NCBI RefSeq assembly: GCF_020510585.1
Contig: NZ_CP075190.1
Span: 1 to 64,000, forward strand
DNA: 64,000 nucleotides
Direction of reading: 5' to 3'
DNA from: Ferribacterium limneticum
GTDB lineage: Bacteria; Pseudomonadota; Gammaproteobacteria; Burkholderiales; Rhodocyclaceae
Part shown: in pieces, positions 13,360 to 22,364 of the stretch
Numbering within the stretch: the stretch's first letter is position 1
Layout: each line of letters begins with the position of its first letter
Position numbers and translations under genes: made by a program
The notes under the pieces: model-generated
Seen by the model: only the letters and a program-made list of their open reading frames with translations
Databases searched by the model: none
What the model was told of the DNA's origin: nothing

Positions 13360-14363
13360 GCGTGTTCGATGGCGGTGATGAAAGCGCCGGCTGCATCGAA
13401 ACCCGACTGCTGGCGGATTTCGACCATACAGGTCGGGCTGGTCACGTTGATCTCGGTGAGGTGGTTGCCAATGACGTCGATGCCGATCAGCATGAGGCCG
13501 CGCTTGAACAGGATGGGGCCGAGGGCTTCGGCGATTTCCCGGTCGCGGGTCGAGAGTTCCTGGGCGACGCCGGTGCCGCCAGTGGCGAGGTTGCCGCGCG
13601 TTTCGCCGGCTTTGGGGATGCGCGCCAGGCAAAAAGGCACTGGCTTGCCGGCGATGATCAGGATGCGCTTGTCGCCGTGGCTGATCTCGGGCACGTAGCG
13701 CTGCGCCATGATCGTCCGGGCGCCTTCGTGGGTCAGCGTTTCGACGATGACGTTGCGGTTCGGGTCGTTGCGATGGACCCGGAAAATCTGGCTACCGCCC
13801 ATGCCGTCGAGTGGCTTGAGGATGACGTCGCGCTGCTCGTCGATGAAATGATGGATTTGCGCCATGTCGCGGCTGATCGCGGTGGTCGGGGCAAAGTGGG
13901 CGAATTCCATGAGCGCCAGCTTTTCCGAATGATCGCGCAGCGCCTGCGGCCGGTTGAAGACTTTGACGCCGTCCGCCTCGGCCCGTTCGAGCAGCCAGGT
14001 TGCGGTCAGGTATTCGAAGTCGAAGGGCGGATCCTTGCGCATGATCACTGCGTCGAAGGCGGTCAGCGGCATCCATTCACGACCGGTTTCGCGATACCAG
14101 TCGTGGTCGTCCGGGCGTAGCAGCAGGTGCGTCGCCTCGCCGACCACCCCGCCGGGGTGACCGGCCTCCGGCTTGCGCCAGCCAAGCGTTGCGGCGTCGA
14201 TGGCATAAACATCGTGGCCGTGGTTTTCAGCGGCGCGCATCATGGCCACCGACGAATCCTTCCACGCCTTGAGATGCTCGAGCGGATCGACGATGAAGGC
14301 CAGTTTCAACGACCGGGCGCTACCGCCGAGCAGGTGTTTCTCGAAGTGAAGCTGTTGAGCCAC
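13344..14363 (-). CDS. gshB: Glutathione synthetase
   Basis: GshB joins glycine to gamma-glutamylcysteine with ATP. The protein has the GshB N-domain (KLAFIVDPLEHLKAWKDSS) and an ATP-grasp domain with KPLDGMGGSQIFR and INVTSPTCMVEI. The open frame begins with GTG at 14363 (339 aa), 5 bp after the gshA stop. A TTG at 14309 would give MKLAFIVDPL, which fits the family N-terminus better; neither has a strong ribosome-binding site, so the start is uncertain. It is the middle gene of gshA-gshB-apbE. Confidence 0.96.
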   Translation of the reverse strand: MAQQLHFEKHLLGGSARSLKLAFIVDPLEHLKAWKDSSVAMMRAAENHGHDVYAIDAATLGWRKPEAGHPGGVVGEATHLLLRPDDHDWYRETGREWMPLTAFDAVIMRKDPPFDFEYLTATWLLERAEADGVKVFNRPQALRDHSEKLALMEFAHFAPTTAISRDMAQIHHFIDEQRDVILKPLDGMGGSQIFRVHRNDPNRNVIVETLTHEGARTIMAQRYVPEISHGDKRILIIAGKPVPFCLARIPKAGETRGNLATGGTGVAQELSTRDREIAEALGPILFKRGLMLIGIDVIGNHLTEINVTSPTCMVEIRQQSGFDAAGAFITAIEHACGIS

Positions 14364-14368
14364 GGCGC

Positions 14369-15655
14369 TCAGTCGTTTTCCGGCGCCGTGCGCTCAAGTT
14401 CGATAGCCGCCGCCAGACAGGCCAGCCGGCCGACGACGCCGTAGGCGTAGAAGCGGTTAGGGGCGGCGTCCGGGTTGTTGCAGCCGTAGTCGGGCATGTT
14501 GCAGCCGGTCTCGAAGGCCAGCGGCTCGAAATGCATGCCCGGTGCGTTGAGGTTCTCGTCCTTGCCGCGCCCGGTATGGACACGATAGAAGCCACCGACG
14601 ACATAGCGGTCGATCATGTAGATGACCGGTTCGGCGACCGCCTCGTTAAGCGTCTCGAACGAATGCACGCCTTCCTGGATGAGCACCTCGCTGACTTCGA
14701 GGCCTTCCTTGACAACGCTCATCTTGTTGCGCTGCTTGCGGTTCAGGGCGATGACTTCGTCGACGTTGCGCACCGTCATGACGCCCATGCCGTAGGTGCC
14801 GGCATCGGCCTTGACGACAACGTAGGGCGTCTCGTCGATGTCGTATTCGCGGTACTTTTCCTTGACCAGATCGAGCACGGCCGAGACATTTGCAGCCAGG
14901 CATTCCTCACCCTGACGTTCGTGGAAATTGACGCTGCGGCAGACCGAGAAGGCCGGGTTGATGCGCCATGGATCGATGCCGATGGCCTTGGCGAAATCGT
15001 TGGCAACCTGATCGTAGGCGGCAAAGTGGTTGGATTTGCGGCGGACGGCCCAGCCGGCATGCACCGGCGGCAGCACGACCTGCTCGTTGAGACCTTGGAG
15101 GATGGCCGGAATGCCGGCCGACAGGTCGTTGTTGAGCAGGATGGCGCAGGGATCGAAGCCGTCGAGGCCGAGGCGATGCTGGCTGCGGACGAGCGGCTCG
15201 AGGAGCAGTTGCTGGCCGTTCGGCAGGTCGACCGGCGTCGGCTGGGTGATGTCCGGATTCAGCGAACCGAGACGCACGTTGAGACCGGTCTGCTTGAGGA
15301 TGGCGGCGATCTGCGCGACGTTCTGCAGGTAGAACTGGTTGCGCGTGTGATTCTCGGGAATGAGCAGCAGGCTGCGCGCTTCCGGGCAGAATTTTTCGAT
15401 GGCGCTCATCGCCGCCTGCACGCAGAGCGGCAGGAAGGCCGGGTTGAGGTTGTTGAAGCCGCCGGGGAACAGATTGGTGTCGACCGGCGCCAGCTTGAAG
15501 CCGGAATTGCGCAGGTCGCACGACGAATAAAACGGCGGCGTGTGCTCCAGCCATTGGCCGCGCAGCCAGTGTTCAATCTGCGGGCTGGCAGCGAGGAAGC
15601 GGCGCTCGAGCTCGAGCAGGGGGCCGGTGAGGGCGGTGGTGAGGTGGGGAACCAT
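14369..15655 (-). CDS. gshA: Glutamate-cysteine ligase, ATP-grasp-like proteobacterial type
   Basis: This enzyme catalyses the first, rate-limiting step of glutathione synthesis, forming gamma-glutamylcysteine. The 428-residue protein resembles the Acidithiobacillus/betaproteobacterial GshA family, not the E. coli type. It has FNNLNPAFLPLCVQAA, TPYVVVKADAGTYGMGVMTV and a C-terminal GCNMPDYGCNNPD. It heads the operon with gshB and apbE and is divergent from ybiT, with promoters in the 147-bp gap 15656-15802. Identification rests on sequence pattern plus the gshB neighbour. Confidence 0.93.
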   Translation of the reverse strand: MVPHLTTALTGPLLELERRFLAASPQIEHWLRGQWLEHTPPFYSSCDLRNSGFKLAPVDTNLFPGGFNNLNPAFLPLCVQAAMSAIEKFCPEARSLLLIPENHTRNQFYLQNVAQIAAILKQTGLNVRLGSLNPDITQPTPVDLPNGQQLLLEPLVRSQHRLGLDGFDPCAILLNNDLSAGIPAILQGLNEQVVLPPVHAGWAVRRKSNHFAAYDQVANDFAKAIGIDPWRINPAFSVCRSVNFHERQGEECLAANVSAVLDLVKEKYREYDIDETPYVVVKADAGTYGMGVMTVRNVDEVIALNRKQRNKMSVVKEGLEVSEVLIQEGVHSFETLNEAVAEPVIYMIDRYVVGGFYRVHTGRGKDENLNAPGMHFEPLAFETGCNMPDYGCNNPDAAPNRFYAYGVVGRLACLAAAIELERTAPEND

Positions 15656-15730
15656 GTGCTGTCTCTCAATCCCGGGGTTTTTATTTTGGCTGCAAATCTT
15701 ACACCGCAGTGCAGCAAATGTGCGCCCTTG

Positions 15731-15765
15731 CTGCGGTCAACCCCTTGAAAACAGGTAAAATTCAG
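15731..15765 (+). repeat. Degenerate USS-like motif in the gshA-ybiT promoter gap
   Basis: GCGGTCAACCCC keeps the nine-base CGGTCAACC core. It is followed by TTGAAAACAGGTAAAATTC, a weaker form of the A-run plus second A/T block. It could equally be a chance match. Confidence 0.4.
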
Positions 15766-15802
15766 GGCTTCGTTTTGCCGCTTTTTTCAGATAGGAATCG
15801 TA

Positions 15803-17425
15803 GTGCTCGTCGCCGCCAATATCACCATGCAGTTCGGGGTCAAACCCCTGTTCGAGAACGTCAATGTCAAATTCGGCGAGGGTTATCGCTACGGCCTGAT
15901 CGGCGCCAATGGCGCCGGCAAGTCGACCTTCATGAAGATCCTGTGCGGCGCGCTCGAACCTTCGGCCGGCAATGTCTCGAAAGACAAGCACGAGCGCATG
16001 GCCTACCTCAAGCAGGACCAGTTCGCTTATGAAGACATGCGCGTCCTCGACGTCGTGCTCATGGGCCACGAGGAAATGTGGGCCTGCATGAGCGAGCGCG
16101 ACGCCATCTACGCCAATCCCGAAGCGACCGAAGACGACTACATGAAGGCCGCCGATCTCGAACATCAATTCGGCGAATTCGATGGCTACACGGCCGAATC
16201 CCGCGCCGGCGAACTGCTGCTCGGCGTCGGCATTCCGACCGACCAGCACAACGGCCCGATGAGCCAGGTGGCGCCCGGCTGGAAGCTGCGCGTGCTGCTC
16301 TGCCAAGCACTGTTCGCCAACCCGGACATCCTGCTGCTCGACGAACCGACCAACAACCTCGACATCAACACCATTCGCTGGCTTGAAGACACCCTCAATG
16401 CCCGCGATTCGACGATGATCATCATCTCCCACGATCGTCACTTCCTGAACCAGGTCTGCACCCACATGGCCGACCTCGATTACGGCAAGATCACGACCTA
16501 TGCCGGCAACTACGACGACTTCATGGAAGCCGCCCAGCAGGCCCGCGAACGCCTGCAGAATGCCAATGCCAAGGCCAAGGAACGGATCGCCGAACTGCAG
16601 ACTTTCGTTCGCCGCTTCTCGGCCAACGCCTCGAAGGCCAAGCAGGCGACCAGCCGCGTCAAGCTGATCGAAAAACTCAAGCCGGAAGACATGAAGCCGT
16701 CGTCCCGCCAGTACCCGTGGATCCGCTTCGATTACGACGAGAAGCAGAAGCTGCACCGTCAGGCGGTCGAGATCGAGAATGTTTCCTTCACCTATGAAGG
16801 CGGCGAGCGCAAGATCTTTAACAACCTGACGCTGACCATCAACGCCGGCGAGAAGATTGCCGTCATCGGTGAAAACGGCGTCGGCAAAACCACGCTGCTG
16901 AAGCTGCTGATGGGAGAAGTGACGCCGCAATTCGGCACCATCAAATGGGCCGAAAAGGCCTACCCGGGCTACTACGCGCAGGACCACAGCGCCCAGTTTG
17001 CCGGCACCGAGAGCCTGACCGAATGGATCGCCGGCTACGCCCGCGCCACCATTGACGAGGGCGGCGACCTCGAAACCCTGATCCGCGGCACGCTCGGGCG
17101 TCTGCTGTTCTCCGGTGACGAAGTGAAGAAGTCGGTCAATGTCATTTCCGGTGGCGAACAGGGCCGCATGCTGTTCGGGAAGCTCATGCTGTCGAAGCAC
17201 AACGTGCTGCTCATGGACGAACCGACCAACCACCTCGACATGGAATCGATCGAAGCGCTCAATAGCGGCCTGGAAAAATTCCCCGGCACACTGGTCTTCG
17301 TCTCGCACGACCGCGAATTCGTTTCGTCGCTGTCCACCCGCGTGCTGGAAGTGAAGAGCGATGGCCGGATCATCGATTACCTTGGCGGCTATGAAGACTA
17401 CCTGGCCTCCCAGGGCGTCGAGTAA
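15803..17425 (+). CDS. ybiT: ABC-F family ATPase, YbiT type
   Basis: ABC-F proteins are soluble twin-ATPase translation factors that act on the ribosome and have no membrane domain. The 540-residue protein starts with GTG ([20 protein letters not shown]) after AGGAATCG. It has two nucleotide-binding domains (GANGAGKST near residue 35; GENGVGKTT near 355) and two Walker B/[12 protein letters not shown] motifs, joined by the lysine/arginine-rich linker characteristic of the family (about 245-310). The N-terminus matches E. coli YbiT closely. It stands alone, divergent from gshA and terminated by the bidirectional hairpin at 17518. Confidence 0.93.
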   Translation: MLVAANITMQFGVKPLFENVNVKFGEGYRYGLIGANGAGKSTFMKILCGALEPSAGNVSKDKHERMAYLKQDQFAYEDMRVLDVVLMGHEEMWACMSERDAIYANPEATEDDYMKAADLEHQFGEFDGYTAESRAGELLLGVGIPTDQHNGPMSQVAPGWKLRVLLCQALFANPDILLLDEPTNNLDINTIRWLEDTLNARDSTMIIISHDRHFLNQVCTHMADLDYGKITTYAGNYDDFMEAAQQARERLQNANAKAKERIAELQTFVRRFSANASKAKQATSRVKLIEKLKPEDMKPSSRQYPWIRFDYDEKQKLHRQAVEIENVSFTYEGGERKIFNNLTLTINAGEKIAVIGENGVGKTTLLKLLMGEVTPQFGTIKWAEKAYPGYYAQDHSAQFAGTESLTEWIAGYARATIDEGGDLETLIRGTLGRLLFSGDEVKKSVNVISGGEQGRMLFGKLMLSKHNVLLMDEPTNHLDMESIEALNSGLEKFPGTLVFVSHDREFVSSLSTRVLEVKSDGRIIDYLGGYEDYLASQGVE

Positions 17426-17483
17426 AACCGCCGTTGAGGCCCGCTTAGGCTTTCAACGGAATTTCATTTTTAGCCGTTTTTTA

Positions 17484-17520
17484 CGGTAGACCGTAGCAAG
17501 CCCGGTTGACCGTAGAAGGC
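17484..17520 (-). repeat. USS-like dispersed motif, copy 4 (double)
   Basis: On the minus strand, CTACGGTCAACCGGG is followed 10 bp later by a second, variant core CTACGGTCTACCG. An A-run, GGCTAAAAATGAAAT, completes the extended pattern. It lies in the convergent gap between ybiT and the DUF1857 gene, beside a terminator. Confidence 0.7.
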
Positions 17521-17548
17521 CGAAACGCAATGCGTTTTCGGCCTTTTT
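17518..17548. terminator. Bidirectional intrinsic terminator between ybiT and DUF1857 gene
   Basis: GGCCGAAAACGCA-type inverted repeat: GGCCGAAACGCA pairs with TGCGTTTTCGGCC (one bulged base), followed by TTTTT. It is placed between two convergent genes. Confidence 0.75.
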
Positions 17549-18019
17549 CTATTGAATTTTGCCGCCGGCAGCCAGTGTGCGAATCATCCGCACGCAATCG
17601 ATGTCGGACTGGTGGTAAGCCGATTTGACGTACTCGATATAGGCCCGTTCCTCGGAGTTCGGATCGGTCGCCAGCGTCGTCTGGTAAGCGAAGCGCAGGA
17701 ACAGGAAGCCCGGTTCCGGCTCCTCGATGCTGATCATCAGGCTGCCGCCGGGATGGACCTCGGACGGCTGGATATCGAAGCGCACCGAAAGCATGTCGAC
17801 CAGTGTTACGCGGTCATGAATCACGGCCGGGCCGAAATCCAGCTCGCGGAGCAGGGTGTCGGCCTGCCGTTCAAGAATGGTGCAGGATTCCAGTCCGGGT
17901 AGGAAAGGAACGGCATTTTCGACGCGGTGGAGCAGGCCCTGCCACAGCTGATCGCGGGTCATGGTCTCGACCAGCGGGTTTTCCGGGTCGTTGATTTGTA
18001 TGAGATGTTCGAAATTCAT
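17549..18019 (-). CDS. DUF1857 / AtaL-like SRPBCC family protein
   Basis: A 156-residue protein starting MNFEHLIQINDP, recognisable as the DUF1857 (AtaL-like) branch of the START/SRPBCC hydrophobic-cavity fold. No catalytic residues are defined for this family and its function is unknown. I prefer ATG 18019 over an upstream ATG at 18049 because it matches the family start and because the longer form would overlap the rsuA start. It is divergent from rsuA (24 bp apart) and converges with ybiT. Confidence 0.8.
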   Translation of the reverse strand: MNFEHLIQINDPENPLVETMTRDQLWQGLLHRVENAVPFLPGLESCTILERQADTLLRELDFGPAVIHDRVTLVDMLSVRFDIQPSEVHPGGSLMISIEEPEPGFLFLRFAYQTTLATDPNSEERAYIEYVKSAYHQSDIDCVRMIRTLAAGGKIQ

Positions 18020-18043
18020 GGGGCGGATGTTAACATCTCGGCC

Positions 18044-18751
18044 ATGCAACTAGAACGTATCCTCCAAAAACACGGTTTTGGCTCCCGCCGGGAATGCCGG
18101 GGCCTCATCCGCCGCGAACGTGTGGCGATAAATGGCCAGGTTTGCGACGATCCTTTCGTCGAGCTCGACACCGAAGGGCTGGTGTTCACGGTCGATGGCG
18201 TCGATTGGCCCTACGCCGAATTCGCCACGCTGATGCTCAACAAGCCGGCCGGCTACGAATGCTCGCGCAAGCCGAAACACCACGCCAGCGTCCTTGAGCT
18301 GCTGCCGGTGCCGTTGCGCGAACGCGATGTCCAGCCGATTGGCCGCCTCGACGAAGACACCACCGGCCTGCTGCTGATCACCGACGACGGCCAGTTGAAC
18401 CACCAGCTCTCCTCGGCCAAGCGCAAGGTGCCGAAAGTCTATCTGGCGACGACCAAGCATCCGCTCGATCAGGCGCAGATCGACCAACTCCTGGCCGGCG
18501 TCGTGCTCGCCGACGAGTACGAATCGATATCTGCCGCCGCTGCCGAAATCGTCGGCGAAAAGCTCCTGCGTCTGACCCTGACCGAAGGCAAATACCATCA
18601 GGTCAAACGCATGGTTGCTGCCGTCAGCAACCGTGTCGAGGCACTGCACCGCGAAGCTGTCGGCGAACTGACGCTGCCGCCAGAACTAAAACCCGGCGAA
18701 TGGCGCTGGCTTTCTGCCGCCGACCTGCAAAAACTGGGCTATACGCAATGA
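18044..18751 (+). CDS. rsuA: 16S rRNA pseudouridine synthase, RsuA type
   Basis: RsuA converts U516 of 16S rRNA to pseudouridine. The 235 residues comprise an N-terminal S4-like RNA-binding domain (ERILQKHGFGSRREC) and the catalytic domain with GRLDEDTTGLLLITDDG, whose aspartate is the nucleophile. The C-terminal EGKYHQVKRMV motif is also typical. The start is ATG 18044; the open frame extends upstream without homology. Its stop overlaps the oxyR start as ATGA, so the two are translationally coupled. Confidence 0.93.
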   Translation: MQLERILQKHGFGSRRECRGLIRRERVAINGQVCDDPFVELDTEGLVFTVDGVDWPYAEFATLMLNKPAGYECSRKPKHHASVLELLPVPLRERDVQPIGRLDEDTTGLLLITDDGQLNHQLSSAKRKVPKVYLATTKHPLDQAQIDQLLAGVVLADEYESISAAAAEIVGEKLLRLTLTEGKYHQVKRMVAAVSNRVEALHREAVGELTLPPELKPGEWRWLSAADLQKLGYTQ

Positions 18752-19662
18752 CCCTGACCGAAATGCGCTACATCGTGGCTTTGGCCCGGGAGCGTCATTT
18801 CGGCAGGGCAGCCGATGCCTGCCACGTCAGCCAGCCGACCCTGTCGGTGGCGCTCAAGAAGGTCGAAGGCCAGCTCGGCTCGCCGCTCTTCGAGCGCGGC
18901 GCCAGCGATGTCCGCATCACGCCGCTCGGCGAACGCATCGTCGCCCAGGCCACCCGCGTGCTCGAAGAAGCGGTCAAGCTCGAAGAGATCGCCGAAGCAA
19001 CGGGCGAACCGCTGAGCGGCCAACTCCGGGTCGGCATCATCTATACGATTGCGCCTTACCTGCTGCCCCAGTTGATTCCCGCGCTGAGCAAGCAGGCGCC
19101 AAAAATGCCGCTCTTCCTCAAGGAAGATTTCACGGCCAACCTGATTCCCGCGCTCAAGGCCGGAGAACTCGACGTCATCGTCATCGCGCTGCCCTTTGCC
19201 GAACCCGGTCTGGTCGCCCAGCCGGTGTACGACGAACCTTTCCGCATCGTCGTCCCGGCCAGTCACCCCTGGGCTTCCCGCTCGGACGTCAATGGCGACG
19301 AACTCGATGGCCAGAACCTGTTGCTGCTCGGTCAGGGCAACTGCTTCCGCGATCAGGTCCTTGAGTCCTGCCCCCGCCTGAGCGCGCCGGATGCGCTCGA
19401 ACACTCGCTCGAAGGCAGCTCGCTGGAAACCATCCGGTACATGGTCGCCAGCGGCGCCGGCGTCGCCGTCATGCCAAGCACGGCGGCCGATCCGCTGATC
19501 AGCAAGGAACCGATGGTCAAGGTGTTGCCCTTTGCCGGCATTCAGCCTAAACGTACGGTCGGCCTCGTCTGGCGCGTCACTTTCCCGCGCCCGCAAGCCA
19601 TTGACGCCGTCCGTGCCGCGCTGCTCTCCTGTCAGTTACCGGGAGCCTCGGCAGTTCGCTGA
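18748..19662 (+). CDS. oxyR: Hydrogen-peroxide-sensing LysR regulator OxyR
   Basis: OxyR activates peroxide-defence genes when a disulfide forms between two cysteines. The 304-residue protein has an N-terminal LysR HTH (MRYIVALARERHFGRAADAC) and an effector domain. It carries GQGNCFRDQVLESC, which puts Cys at residues 199 and 208, the same positions as the redox pair of E. coli OxyR. The start ATG overlaps the rsuA stop. No katG or ahpC lies next to it in this window, so its targets are elsewhere. It is followed by a parS-like site and a strong terminator. Confidence 0.95.
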   Translation: MTLTEMRYIVALARERHFGRAADACHVSQPTLSVALKKVEGQLGSPLFERGASDVRITPLGERIVAQATRVLEEAVKLEEIAEATGEPLSGQLRVGIIYTIAPYLLPQLIPALSKQAPKMPLFLKEDFTANLIPALKAGELDVIVIALPFAEPGLVAQPVYDEPFRIVVPASHPWASRSDVNGDELDGQNLLLLGQGNCFRDQVLESCPRLSAPDALEHSLEGSSLETIRYMVASGAGVAVMPSTAADPLISKEPMVKVLPFAGIQPKRTVGLVWRVTFPRPQAIDAVRAALLSCQLPGASAVR

Positions 19663-19663
19663 G

Positions 19664-19677
19664 GTTTCACGTGGAAC
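19664..19677. other. parS-like centromere site 2
   Basis: GTTTCACGTGGAAC is identical to site 1. It begins one base after the oxyR stop codon, in the convergent gap before topB. Confidence 0.8.
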
Positions 19678-19710
19678 GGCAGGCTCGATAGAACTCTTTT
19701 TGCTGTGCGA

Positions 19711-19743
19711 AAAAAAGCCCTCAGAGGTTCGGAGGGCTTTTTG
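19711..19743. terminator. Bidirectional intrinsic terminator between oxyR and topB
   Basis: AAAAAGCCCTC (19712-19722) pairs with GAGGGCTTTTT (19732-19742). A-rich and T-rich flanks give a T-run on either strand, serving both convergent genes. Confidence 0.88.
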
Positions 19744-19762
19744 TTAATTTGCTGACTGTGAA

Positions 19763-22288
19763 TCAGGGCGCTGCGTCGGCTTTCTTCTTGGCCGGTGCCT
19801 TGGGCTTGGCCACCTTCTTTTCGAATTCGAAACCGACCTTGCCGTCCTTGGCCACCAAATAGGCCGAGAACTTGCGGCGGGTGCGATTGGAGACGAATTC
19901 CTTGAGCAGGTCGGTCTTGCCTTCGGCCAACAGTTTTTTCATCTGGCCGAGATCGATCGGTTGCTGAAGGATGATCTTGCCGGAGCGGAAGTCGCAGGTC
20001 TTTTCCGGCCCGACCGATTTTTCGCAGACATAGGAATTGCCGTGATCGAAGACGTTGCTGGCGCATTTCGGGCATTTGCCGATGCTTTCCTGCGCCGAGA
20101 AGTCGACCGGCTCGGCATCGGCCGCGTCGGCCTTGTCCTGGCCGAAGTCAAATTCCGGCAACTTGTCGTCATTGAGCTTGATGGCCGCAGCAAAAGTGCG
20201 GCCCATCTTGTTACGGAAGCCGGTCAGCGGGCCAATCGTGCCTTCGTTGATCAGGGTGTCGATTTCAGCCGGCTCAAACTGGCGGCCGGCGACAATCTTC
20301 CATAGCGAGTAGTCGCAGCCACCGCACTGGAATTTCTTGTAGGTTTCGCGAATTTCGCCACCGCAGCGCGGACATTTGGCGGTCAACACCCCGAAATCGC
20401 CGGGAATCGTGTCGGCTTCGTAGTGCTTGGCGCGTTCGACCATGTGGCGGGTCATTTCGGCAATTTCGCGCATGAACTCTTCACGCGTGAATTCACCCTT
20501 TTCGATGCGGCCGAGCTTCCATTCCCAGTCGCCGGTCAGTTCGGGCTGGGTCAGTTCGTTGATACCCAGGCCGTTGAGCAGCGTCATCAAGGAGAAAGCC
20601 TTGGCCGTCGGGATCAGTTCGCGGCCTTCGCGGTGCATGTACTGCTCGCCGATCAAATTTTCGATGATCTGGGCGCGTGTCGCCGGGGTGCCGAGGCCAC
20701 GGCCGGCCATGGCGGCCTTGAGTTCCTCGTCGTCGACCATCTTGCCGGCGCCCTCCATGGCCGAGAGCAGGGTGGCTTCTGAGTAGCGCGGCGGCGGCTT
20801 GGTGGCGTTGGCCTTGACGGTGACTTCGTCGGCTTTGACCTTTTCCTTGGCGTCGACGGCAACGAGATTGCCTTCATCGCCGTCCTGGCCTTCCTTGCCA
20901 TGCACGGCAAGCCAGCCCGGATTGACCAGCACCTTGCCCTCGGTCTTGAAGGGGTGGCCTTCGACGCGGGTGATGCGGGTGGTCACCATGTATTCGGCAG
21001 GCGGGAAGAAGACGGACAGGAAGCGGCGAACGACGAAGTCGTAGAGCTTCTGTTCCAGTTCGTTGAGGCTTTTCGGGGCCTGCGGCGTCGGAATGATGGC
21101 GAAGTGATCGCTGATCTTGGCGTTGTTGAAGATGCGCTTGTTCGGCAACACCCAGTTGCGGGCCAAAATCTGGTGGGCAAACGGCGAATAGCGGGCGAGC
21201 AGCACCTCGTCGTGACCCTTGCCGGCACCTTCGCCAGTCAGCACGGCCAGGGTTTCCTTGACGGTGGGCAGATAGTCTTCCGGCAGGCAGCGCGAGTCGG
21301 TCCGTGGGTAGGTCAGGACCTTGTGTTTTTCGTACAGCGCCTGGGCCAGGGACAGCGTGGTCTTGGCGGAGAAACCGAAACGGCTGTTGGCTTCGCGCTG
21401 CAGGGTGGTCAAATCGAAGAGTGCCGGGGCCATCCGGGTTTCCGGCTTGGCTTCTTCGGTCACTTCTCCCGGCTTGCCGAGGGTGGCAGCGCGGATGGCA
21501 TCGGCCTTGTTTTGTTCCCACAGGCGATCAGCGCGGGCATGTTCGTCTTCGTTCTTGCCCTTGAAGCCTTCGTCGAACCACTTGCCTTTGTAACTGCCGG
21601 CTTTGGCGGTGAATTCGGCTTCGACTTCCCAGTAGTCGCGCGGCTTGAATTCGCGGATGCGTTTTTCGCGCTCGACGACAATAGCCAACGTCGGAGTCTG
21701 TACTCGGCCGACGGTGGTCAGGTGGAAGCCACCGGTCTTCGAATTGAAGGCGGTCATCGCCCGTGTGCCGTTGATGCCGACCAGCCAGTCGGATTCCGAA
21801 CGGCAGACGGCGGCGTCACCGAGACCCTGCATTTCGTTGCCGTTGCGCAGGCGCGAAAAACCGTCGCGGATAGCACCCTGGGTCATCGATTGCAGCCACA
21901 GTCGTTGTACCGGCTTGCCGGATTTGGTGTGCTGGGCAATGTAATTGAAGATCAATTCACCTTCGCGCCCCGCGTCACAGGCGTTGATCAGGGCACTGAC
22001 ATCCTTGCGCTTGATCAGCTTGGCCAGCACCTTGAGGCGGGATTCGGTCTTCTCGATCGGCTTCAGCGCAAAGTGGGGCGGAATGACTGGAAGATGGGCA
22101 AACGACCATTTGCCGCGCTTCACCTCGAATTCCTCGGGGCAGGCGAGTTCCAGCAGGTGACCGACAGCCGAGGAAATGACGTGGGTGTCATTTTCGAAAT
22201 AGTCGTCGTGCTTGGTGAAGCCCCCCAGCGCCTTGGCGATGTCGGCAGCGACGGAAGGTTTCTCGGCAATTATCAGCTTTTTGGTCAT
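19763..22288 (-). CDS. topB: DNA topoisomerase III
   Basis: TopB is a type IA topoisomerase that decatenates DNA and resolves recombination intermediates. From ATG 22288 (MTKKLIIAEKPSVAADIAKAL) the protein has 841 residues. It shows the TOPRIM domain, the active-site tyrosine in LTYPRTDSRCLPEDY, and two C-terminal zinc-ribbon-like modules (CPRCGGE...CGGC; CPKCASN...CEKS). It ends with a lysine/alanine-rich tail. The annotated frame extends 18 codons further upstream without family similarity. It sits 76 bp downstream of dprA in the same direction. Confidence 0.95.
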   Translation of the reverse strand: MTKKLIIAEKPSVAADIAKALGGFTKHDDYFENDTHVISSAVGHLLELACPEEFEVKRGKWSFAHLPVIPPHFALKPIEKTESRLKVLAKLIKRKDVSALINACDAGREGELIFNYIAQHTKSGKPVQRLWLQSMTQGAIRDGFSRLRNGNEMQGLGDAAVCRSESDWLVGINGTRAMTAFNSKTGGFHLTTVGRVQTPTLAIVVEREKRIREFKPRDYWEVEAEFTAKAGSYKGKWFDEGFKGKNEDEHARADRLWEQNKADAIRAATLGKPGEVTEEAKPETRMAPALFDLTTLQREANSRFGFSAKTTLSLAQALYEKHKVLTYPRTDSRCLPEDYLPTVKETLAVLTGEGAGKGHDEVLLARYSPFAHQILARNWVLPNKRIFNNAKISDHFAIIPTPQAPKSLNELEQKLYDFVVRRFLSVFFPPAEYMVTTRITRVEGHPFKTEGKVLVNPGWLAVHGKEGQDGDEGNLVAVDAKEKVKADEVTVKANATKPPPRYSEATLLSAMEGAGKMVDDEELKAAMAGRGLGTPATRAQIIENLIGEQYMHREGRELIPTAKAFSLMTLLNGLGINELTQPELTGDWEWKLGRIEKGEFTREEFMREIAEMTRHMVERAKHYEADTIPGDFGVLTAKCPRCGGEIRETYKKFQCGGCDYSLWKIVAGRQFEPAEIDTLINEGTIGPLTGFRNKMGRTFAAAIKLNDDKLPEFDFGQDKADAADAEPVDFSAQESIGKCPKCASNVFDHGNSYVCEKSVGPEKTCDFRSGKIILQQPIDLGQMKKLLAEGKTDLLKEFVSNRTRRKFSAYLVAKDGKVGFEFEKKVAKPKAPAKKKADAAP

Positions 22289-22364
22289 GTTGGGGCCTGT
22301 GGAGTCCGGGGCATGATAAGTGCCCGGTGCGCGGCTTGGCAAGCCGTCTATATATATAGGGCGC

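Noticed and set aside
14531..15748. 405-codon open frame on the plus strand
   Set aside because: Antisense to gshA, whose motifs are clear.
20371..20393. GCGGTCAACACCCCG in topB as another USS-like copy
   Set aside because: Shares only CGGTCAAC and lacks CCGG and the A-run; likely chance.
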